Shown here piece by piece: positions 6,969 through 10,630 of a stretch of 10,630 nucleotides of DNA (within the stretch, counting starts at the first letter, position 1; every line of letters begins with the position of its first letter). This stretch comes from Patescibacteria group bacterium. GTDB taxonomy: Bacteria > Patescibacteriota > Gracilibacteria > Peribacterales > Peribacteraceae. The stretch is from assembly GCA_018818235.1 (NCBI GenBank), contig JAHISE010000134.1, positions 1 to 10,630 on the forward strand, in the 5' to 3' direction. Below the pieces are notes generated by a model. The model made no database searches, was not told the origin of the DNA, and saw nothing but the letters and a program-made list of their open reading frames with translations. A program made the position numbers and the translations under genes.

Positions 6969-7012
6969 GAAGCCTCCACGGTGTTTACTGCTGGGGGCTT
7001 CTTCTTTATTTT
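6969..7012 (+). terminator. Rho-independent terminator, plus strand
   Basis: GAAGCCTCC (6969-6977) pairs with GGGGGCTTC (6993-7001), 9 bp with one G-T pair and a 15-nt loop, followed by TTCTTTATTTT. It ends the plus-strand unit begun at ~6060. It overlaps the last codons of the convergent sodA, whose own strand lacks a T run here. Confidence 0.65.
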
Positions 7013-7701
7013 ATCTCTTTAAACCTTTTGCCCACCTCCCCCCAATCCACCACCTCCCACCACGCATCAATATACTCCGGCCTCCTATTCTGATACTTCA
7101 AGTAATAAGCATGCTCCCATACATCCAAAGTAAGAAGTGGATGGAGCCCTTGCCCCGCACCGAGTGCATGAGCGCTCTGGTGCGGGGCTAGTGTAAGCGC
7201 TTGCCCTGTACCGGAGTCCGCCGCAGCGGACGACTGGTACAGGGGAGAATCCTGATTTTGGGTGGTCATGATCCGCAACGGAAGATAACGATCTTCCGCT
7301 GCAACCAGCCACACCCATCCTGACCCAAATATAGATCCAGCCGCATCCGAAAATTCCTTCTTAAACTCCTCAAATCCTCCAAAACATTCATTAATTGATG
7401 ATTTGAGCTCCCCCTCAGGCTCCCCTCCTCCATCTGGCCCAATTATTGTCCAAAATAAGTTGTGATTGGCCACTCCTCCACCAACATTTCTGACTGTTCC
7501 TCTTATATCATCAGGAAGCTCATCAAGGTTCGAAATGATTTCTTCTATTGATTTATCTGCCCAAGGCGTCCCCTCAAGAACTGCATTAGTCTTATCAACA
7601 TATCCCTGATGATGCTTGGAATGATGCACCTCCATCGTTTTGGCATCAATATGAGGCTCGAGGGCTGAATAATCGTAAGATAGATCGGGGAGAGTTAGCA
7701 T
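7006..7701 (-). CDS. sodA: Manganese/iron superoxide dismutase with a 28-residue insertion
   Basis: This cytoplasmic enzyme of 231 residues dismutates superoxide to oxygen and hydrogen peroxide. The N-terminal helical domain (1-85) and C-terminal alpha/beta domain are complete. Metal ligands are H26 (in MEVHHSKHH), H80 (in GGGVANHNLFW), D193 and H197 (in LDVWEHAYY). The GGG and TQNQDSP features favour the Mn or cambialistic type. Normal family members run ~200 residues; here 28 extra residues (about 155-182, containing SSAAADSGTG and APHQSAHALGAG) split QDSPL from QGLHPLLTLD. These are encoded by two palindromic insertions, and the remnant copy at 5765-5947 lacks them. The site is a loop between strands near the active centre, so activity may survive. 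The ATG at 7701 has no Shine-Dalgarno. The gene is divergent from the FemAB-like gene. Confidence 0.95.
   Translation of the reverse strand: MLTLPDLSYDYSALEPHIDAKTMEVHHSKHHQGYVDKTNAVLEGTPWADKSIEEIISNLDELPDDIRGTVRNVGGGVANHNLFWTIIGPDGGGEPEGELKSSINECFGGFEEFKKEFSDAAGSIFGSGWVWLVAAEDRYLPLRIMTTQNQDSPLYQSSAAADSGTGQALTLAPHQSAHALGAGQGLHPLLTLDVWEHAYYLKYQNRRPEYIDAWWEVVDWGEVGKRFKEIK
7153..7191. repeat. Palindromic element 1 inserted in sodA (39 bp)
   Basis: Arms GCCCCGCACC (7152-7161) and GGTGCGGGGC (7179-7188) form a 10-bp perfect stem around a 17-nt loop containing AGCGCT. Against the remnant SOD copy, the flanks CCCTTG and TGTAAG are contiguous there but separated here by 39 bp, exactly 13 codons. This defines the insertion directly. 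Confidence 0.85.
7198..7242. repeat. Palindromic element 2 inserted in sodA (45 bp)
   Basis: Arms CCCTGTACC (7204-7212) and GGTACAGGG (7236-7244) enclose an inner stem GTCCGC (7216-7221) / GCGGAC (7226-7231) with loop CGCA. In the remnant SOD copy TGTAAG is directly followed by AGGAGAATCC; here 45 bp (15 codons) intervene. Only ~6 bp (TGTAAG) separate it from element 1. Confidence 0.82.
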
Positions 7702-7713
7702 GACAACAGTTTA

Positions 7714-7813
7714 AATGAATAATGAATAATTAATAATGAATAATTTTAAAAATGGTGAATTAAGCTACAATTCTATTCCGTCATTATTCATTCTTCATTA
7801 TTCATTATTCATT
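7714..7813. repeat. Inverted heptamer arrays (AATGAAT family)
   Basis: Units AATGAAT, AATGAAT, AATTAAT, AATGAAT begin at 7714, 7721, 7728 and 7735. The complementary units TCATTAT, TCATTCT, TCATTAT, TCATTAT, TCATTAC begin at 7781, 7788, 7795, 7802 and 7809. The two ~32-bp arms are inverted with two or three mismatches around a ~35-nt spacer. They fill the divergent gap between sodA and the FemAB-like gene, where both promoters must lie. I could not identify a convincing -10/-35 pair for either gene. Confidence 0.9.
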
Positions 7814-7925
7814 ACTTTCTTCGGAAGAGTTTAATCAGTATGACAACTGGGTCAGAGCTAATAACAACAGATCCCTCTGGCAATCACTCGAATGGAAAAC
7901 ATATCAGGAATCACTCGGTCGTGAA

Positions 7926-9005
7926 GTGAGGATTTATGCTGAAATCGAAAATTCTGACATCGAATCTTCCGCGTTTGTTATAATTGATAAAACTGCTTTT
8001 GGATTTTCGACTTTCGACATTCGACTCTCGACACTCGACACTCGACAATCGACTATCAACACTCAATTAATTGATCGTATTGTAAGTGATGCAAAGAAAG
8101 AGAGAACCATGAGCATCTATCTTAGGGCTCCAAATATTATCGAAACTAGCAACCAGCAACTAGCAACTAGTAAACGTATACAATATCCCGAAGCCACCCG
8201 CATAATAAATCTTCAACAAACCGAAGAAGAGATTCTATCCCAGATGAAACAAAAGGGACGGTACAACATCAAAGTTGCACAGAAGAATGGAGTTGAGGTT
8301 CATGAATCGAAAGATGTTGATGCTTTTTATGAGCTTGTCCAGAGCACCTCGAAACGTGATAAATTTACATCGCTTCCTAAAAATCATTACCGAAAGTTTT
8401 TGAATGATCTGGATGGGAGCTTTATGTTTTTAGCATATTCCACAGGCTCCGCAGCGGAAGTTCATGAACCTCCGTTACGAAACCACCGACGAAACGACCA
8501 ACAACGAAATGACCAAAATAATGCGGCTTCGCGATATAAACATAATCAGAATTGTTCAAAAAATAAAATTTATAGCGGCGAAGCGATATCGCTTCGCCGT
8601 CATTGCGAAAATATTTCATCCAGCGTAGATAATTCCATTGTCGCGGAGCCGTATAAAAAGCCCATAGCAGGGCTAATGGGCGTTATTTGGAATGGGACAG
8701 GTATCTACTATTACGGGGCATCCTCGTATGAGTACAGAGCACTTATGGCTCCTTATGCGCTTCAATGGGGAGCAATTAAGTATTGTAAAGCTCAAGGATG
8801 CTCAAAATATGATCTGTTTGGAATAGCCCCCCTCTCCCATCGGGAGAGGGGGGTTGGGGGGAGAGGGAAAGACCATCCGTGGTCCGGAGTCTCATCATTC
8901 AAAGAAAAGTTTGGAGGAGATGTTATTGAATATCCGGAGGAGAAAATGATTGTGATGAAGCCGGTTGTTAATTGGTTGATTGGGATGAAGAGGAGGATGT
9001 TTTGA
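7926..9005 (+). CDS. FemAB-like peptidoglycan-bridge aminoacyltransferase, repeat-invaded
   Basis: FemAB-type (GNAT fold) enzymes add amino acids from aminoacyl-tRNA to the lipid II stem peptide. Diagnostic pieces from the GTG at 7926 are: EEEILSQMKQKGRYNIKVAQKNGVEV (100-125, the conserved KxRYNI segment), GIYYYGASSYEYRALMAPY (259-277), LQWGAIKYCKAQGCSKYDLFGIAP (279-302) and HPWSGVSSFKEKFGG (317-331). Family homology also extends upstream (frame open from 7764): EEFNQYDNWV and LWQSLEWKTYQESLGREV match the usual N-terminus from ~7824, but no ATG, GTG or TTG occurs there. The true start may be non-standard or lost, and the GTG used here would give an N-truncated protein. Four stretches do not fit the family: residues 28-48, 73-83, ~172-240 and 302-315, all repeat-derived. 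It is either a tolerant functional enzyme or a decaying gene; the frame remains open throughout. Confidence 0.75.
   Translation: MRIYAEIENSDIESSAFVIIDKTAFGFSTFDIRLSTLDTRQSTINTQLIDRIVSDAKKERTMSIYLRAPNIIETSNQQLATSKRIQYPEATRIINLQQTEEEILSQMKQKGRYNIKVAQKNGVEVHESKDVDAFYELVQSTSKRDKFTSLPKNHYRKFLNDLDGSFMFLAYSTGSAAEVHEPPLRNHRRNDQQRNDQNNAASRYKHNQNCSKNKIYSGEAISLRRHCENISSSVDNSIVAEPYKKPIAGLMGVIWNGTGIYYYGASSYEYRALMAPYALQWGAIKYCKAQGCSKYDLFGIAPLSHRERGVGGRGKDHPWSGVSSFKEKFGGDVIEYPEEKMIVMKPVVNWLIGMKRRMF
8006..8066 (+). repeat. In-frame heptamer array (TCGACNN) inside the FemAB-like gene
   Basis: CGA (or CAA) recurs exactly every 7 bp at 8008, 8015, 8022, 8029, 8036, 8043, 8050, 8057 and 8064. Since three units equal 21 nt, translation gives a heptapeptide repeat: STFDIRL, STLDTRQ, STINTQL. 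The core is that of the ssb-rpoB intergenic arrays. Confidence 0.9.
8145..8172 (+). repeat. In-frame heptamer array (ACTAGCA family)
   Basis: Four units, ACTAGCA, ACCAGCA, ACTAGCA and ACTAGTA, lie in phase from 8145 and encode part of ETSNQQLATSK, residues without counterpart in FemAB proteins. This is a third heptamer sequence family. Confidence 0.85.
8445..8650. mobile_element. Palindrome-rich insertion in the FemAB-like gene
   Basis: About 206 bp bounded by GGCTCCGC (8445-8452) and its complement GCGGAGCC (8643-8650) interrupt the conserved FMFLAYS...KKPIAGLMG segment. Inside are a perfect 24-bp palindrome (8576-8599), an imperfect palindrome (8455-8474) and an imperfect arm pair (8525-8540 with 8569-8585). 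The translation includes RRHCENIS, resembling peptides produced when REP-type CGTCATTGCGA repeats are translated. A clear target duplication is not visible, so exact ends are uncertain. No transposase is encoded. Confidence 0.6.
8827..8867. repeat. REP-like G/C palindrome in the FemAB-like gene
   Basis: CCCCCCTCTCCC (8827-8838) pairs perfectly with GGGAGAGGGGGG (8842-8853) across ATC, followed by a G-rich run to 8867. It encodes PLSHRERGVGGRG, the well-known peptide signature of translated CCCTCTCCC-type repeats. It separates FGIAP from KDHPWSGV, which are nearly adjacent in the family. Confidence 0.82.
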
Positions 9006-9011
9006 GCTCTC

Positions 9012-9062
9012 CCGACCTCACCCCTCGAAGATGCCCCACAGGGTACTGACCCCCTCTCCTGC
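9012..9062. repeat. REP-like remnant just after the FemAB-like gene
   Basis: CCGACCTCACCCC (9012-9024) followed by GCCCCACAGGG and CCCCCTCTCCT resembles a decayed copy of a C-rich repeat family. The same 13-mer recurs inverted at 9654-9666. Confidence 0.55.
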
Positions 9063-9141
9063 CCTGCCAAAAACTACGAGAAAGTTATATATAATTCTAT
9101 ATAGCTAACCAACTATAAATTGTTATAACAAATGTTAATAA

Positions 9142-9259
9142 ACCCCAAATCCCAAAAAACAAATCCCAATATAAACACAAATCTAAAAACCCAAATATAT
9201 AACTCTTGGGATTTTAAATTTTGAGGTTTAATTGGGATTTGGGGTTTGTGTTTTGGGAT
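9142..9259. repeat. Inverted heptamer arrays (ATCCCAA family)
   Basis: Units ACCCCAA, ATCCCAA, AAAACAA, ATCCCAA start at 9142, 9149, 9156 and 9163, with decayed units to ~9197. The complementary units TTGGGAT, TTGGGGT, TTGTGTT, TTGGGAT start at 9232, 9239, 9246 and 9253, with another at 9206. The arrays face each other and could form a long stem. The zone 9063-9141 is AT-rich with short palindromes (for example TTGTTATAACAA) and holds no gene. Confidence 0.85.
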
Positions 9260-9401
9260 TTTACTTTACAAAATCTAAGTATAATCAATATACCATTTTG
9301 TGTTTGTTTAGCTATATTATTCTGGATACTCACAGAAGAGGGGGGAGCCCGAATTATTGGAATAAATTACACCACATTTAATCTTGAACATTACTTCAAA
9401 A

Positions 9402-9547
9402 GTGACTGCTCACTGAGCATGCAATTCGTACGGGCTAAAGCCCTTATTGGATATATTGGTAACCGCGCGCTTAAGCGCGCGGTTACCAATATACCCACGT
9501 TTGCGGGCTTTAGCCCGCAAATTGGTGCAAAGTCAGTGAGCAGTTAC
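9402..9547. mobile_element. 146-bp MITE with TIRs and 8-bp target duplication
   Basis: Terminal inverted repeats GTGACTGCTCACTGA (9402-9416) and, inverted, GTAACTGCTCACTGA (9547-9533) differ at one base. The 8-bp direct repeat CTTCAAAA flanks the element at 9394-9401 and 9548-9555. Inside are a perfect 42-bp palindrome (9452-9493) and facing GGGCTAAAGCCC (9432-9443) and GGGCTTTAGCCC (9505-9516) palindromes, so the whole element can form a cruciform. No transposase is encoded; a parent element must act in trans. The GTAA-like end and 8-bp duplication resemble IS66-type elements, but this assignment is tentative. Confidence 0.85.
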
Positions 9548-9570
9548 CTTCAAAACATCCAAATGCGGAG

Positions 9571-9666
9571 CTCCCCCTCTCCTCTAAGTTTGAATATATA
9601 TAAGCAACAAAAAAACGTAGATGTTCATTAATGTGGGAGGAGGGGGGGGCCGGGGGGTGAGGTCGG
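9571..9666. repeat. REP-like inverted G/C repeat
   Basis: CTCCCCCTCTCCTC (9571-9584) faces a GGGAGGAG-plus-G8 run (9635-9649) across an AT-rich 50-nt loop, followed by CCGGGGGGTGAGGTCGG. A related GGGGGGAGCCCG occurs at 9338-9349. The arms match the C/G-rich palindrome family in the FemAB-like gene. No gene is supported between 9006 and 9730. Confidence 0.6.
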
Positions 9667-9671
9667 CAAAG

Positions 9672-9704
9672 AAAAAGGCCCCCACCTTTCGGCGGGAGCC
9701 TTTT
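9672..9704 (-). terminator. Terminator of the surface-protein gene
   Basis: AAAAGGC (9673-9679) pairs with GCCTTTT (9698-9704), extended by an inner CCC/GGG. On the minus strand the stem is followed by TTTTTCTTT. It lies ~26 nt beyond the stop of the gene ending at 9731. Confidence 0.78.
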
Positions 9705-9730
9705 CCTGAATTTTACAACCAAGCAAGGTA

Positions 9731-10630
9731 TTAGCCTGCGTAGCTGGTGGATTTTACAACAGTTGTTGGATATTCAACCCACGTGAATGTTTTTGCTGTT
9801 GTGTCTTCGTCACGCCATTGGATATTACTAAAGCGTGTTCCACTTGCTGCAATACCACTAAATGCATAACGGGAAATGGTATCGAAGTTTTGTAACGAGA
9901 CTTGCAGTGTACTTGGGGCTCCAACAGCGGAGTTGTTCTGATCCGTGATATTTGCCTGAAGTACAAGTGTCAGACTATCTCCGGGATTAATATCGGTCAC
10001 AATGGTTTGCGCGTAAAGATCTTCACAAGCAACCAATATGGAACCGGATGCGGATCCTGTGGAAATCAATTCACGATCAGAACTCTTGTAAGCCTTGCAG
10101 GTTCGTGTTGTTGTCGAATCTGCTTCATTGTACAAGCGGAAGTCGCCGGCTGTGGCACTCAACGAAACGTTTGTGGCATTTACGTTGAAGATAATACCCG
10201 AGAGAATGGAAGCATTGTTTCCGTTCTTCGAGTTATTGTGACTGGCACCGGTAAACTTGAACTTACCAATGTCGCTAAGTCCGATAGGAATAGCGGAACC
10301 ATTTGGATCGTCGCTGGCATTTGTGATCGATACGATCTTTGACATGACAGAAACGTTCTTGGAACCGGAAATGTAAGCATTGGTTGTTTCAGAAGTCGCA
10401 CCAATAAATACTTCTCCTTCACCAAGAGTATCATTATCGTTTGCGGCAAGGTTGTTGCTTGATTCGTCACCACGGGCACGAATTGCTCCTGAGCCAGTAG
10501 CTTCGCTTGAAACATTGGTCTTATCGACAAAGAACTGAATAACCTCTTGAGATGTCGCACCTTGAGTATCAGTCTTTAAACGAGGACGTACCAAAACATC
10601 AACTTCTTCACCTTCAGGAACAACCAACTG
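9731..10630 (-). CDS. Secreted surface (S-layer-like) protein, C-terminal part
   Basis: The frame is open to the window edge, so the start lies outside; ~299 residues are visible. Composition is typical of an extracellular beta-sandwich protein: rich in Ser, Thr, Asn, Ala and Gly, poor in Lys and Cys, with strand-like segments such as SGIIFNVNATNVSLSA and DSLTLVLQANITDQNN. The only two Cys (in TRTCKAY and LVACEDL) could form a disulfide. It ends in NIQWRDEDTTAKTFTWVEYP then TTVVKSTSYAG, an aromatic C-terminal motif I associate with large surface proteins of CPR bacteria (inference from memory). No transmembrane anchor or LPXTG signal is seen at the C-terminus. Followed by a clean terminator; probably the last or only gene of its unit. 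Confidence 0.7.
   Translation of the reverse strand, partial: QLVVPEGEEVDVLVRPRLKTDTQGATSQEVIQFFVDKTNVSSEATGSGAIRARGDESSNNLAANDNDTLGEGEVFIGATSETTNAYISGSKNVSVMSKIVSITNASDDPNGSAIPIGLSDIGKFKFTGASHNNSKNGNNASILSGIIFNVNATNVSLSATAGDFRLYNEADSTTTRTCKAYKSSDRELISTGSASGSILVACEDLYAQTIVTDINPGDSLTLVLQANITDQNNSAVGAPSTLQVSLQNFDTISRYAFSGIAASGTRFSNIQWRDEDTTAKTFTWVEYPTTVVKSTSYAG

Noticed and set aside
6826..7191. Plus-strand 121-codon frame overlapping sodA
   Set aside because: It crosses the terminator and lies antisense to a certain gene; no initiation signal.
8422..8619. Minus-strand 65-codon frame in the FemAB-like gene
   Set aside because: It shares GEAISLRR with the sense frame only because the 24-bp palindrome reads the same on both strands.
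9221..9631. Plus-strand 136-codon open frame
   Set aside because: It runs through the heptamer array, the MITE and the REP-like hairpin; no ribosome site, no recognisable protein.

Overview
The window looks like a genome fragment from a Patescibacteria/CPR bacterium, possibly Peregrinibacteria-like (inference). The reasons are a divergent ssb, an rpoB with unusual tails that stands alone, a FemAB-like peptidoglycan-bridge aminoacyltransferase, and a low-complexity secreted surface protein ending in a WVEYPTTVV-type motif. Short tandem and palindromic repeats are dense and enter coding sequence. TGA serves as a normal stop (ssb and the FemAB gene both end in TGA), so the code is standard and not the TGA=Gly code of Gracilibacteria/Absconditabacteria. 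The core genes (rpsR, ssb, rpoB, sodA) have no visible Shine-Dalgarno sequence.

Layout. 1-4950 (minus strand): rpoB, then ssb, then the first codons of a probable rpsR. A TTGACA-16-TAAAAT promoter and a ~100-nt leader precede rpoB. RpoB has a ~110-residue histone H1-like Lys/Ala/Pro tail at its N-terminus and a ~90-residue Glu-rich tail at its C-terminus. No rpoC follows it. 5011-7012: a region of different character, in which starts carry strong AGGAG sites and transcription units have textbook terminators. It holds a one-TM protein with a GspG-like C-terminal motif (minus), a 60-codon remnant of a second superoxide dismutase (minus), and a strong plus-strand promoter. That promoter is followed by a ~230-nt leader with about eight consecutive hairpins, a 120-aa protein of unknown function, a probably broken small ORF and a terminator. 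7006-9005: divergent sodA (minus) and FemAB-like gene (plus), separated by an inverted heptamer array. 9006-9730: a non-coding repeat zone with another inverted heptamer array, REP-like G/C-rich hairpins and a 146-bp MITE with 15-bp terminal inverted repeats and an 8-bp target duplication. 9731-10630: C-terminal part of a surface protein (minus), with its own terminator.

The strongest theme is repeats invading genes in frame. sodA carries two palindromic insertions (39 and 45 bp, both multiples of 3). The remnant SOD copy 1.2 kb away lacks both and so preserves the uninserted state. The FemAB-like gene carries four apparent insertions. Four different 7-bp-period repeat families occur within 10 kb, three of them as facing inverted arrays and two inside the FemAB reading frame. 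I know of no description of this combination in such bacteria; family-wide searches would be needed to confirm it.
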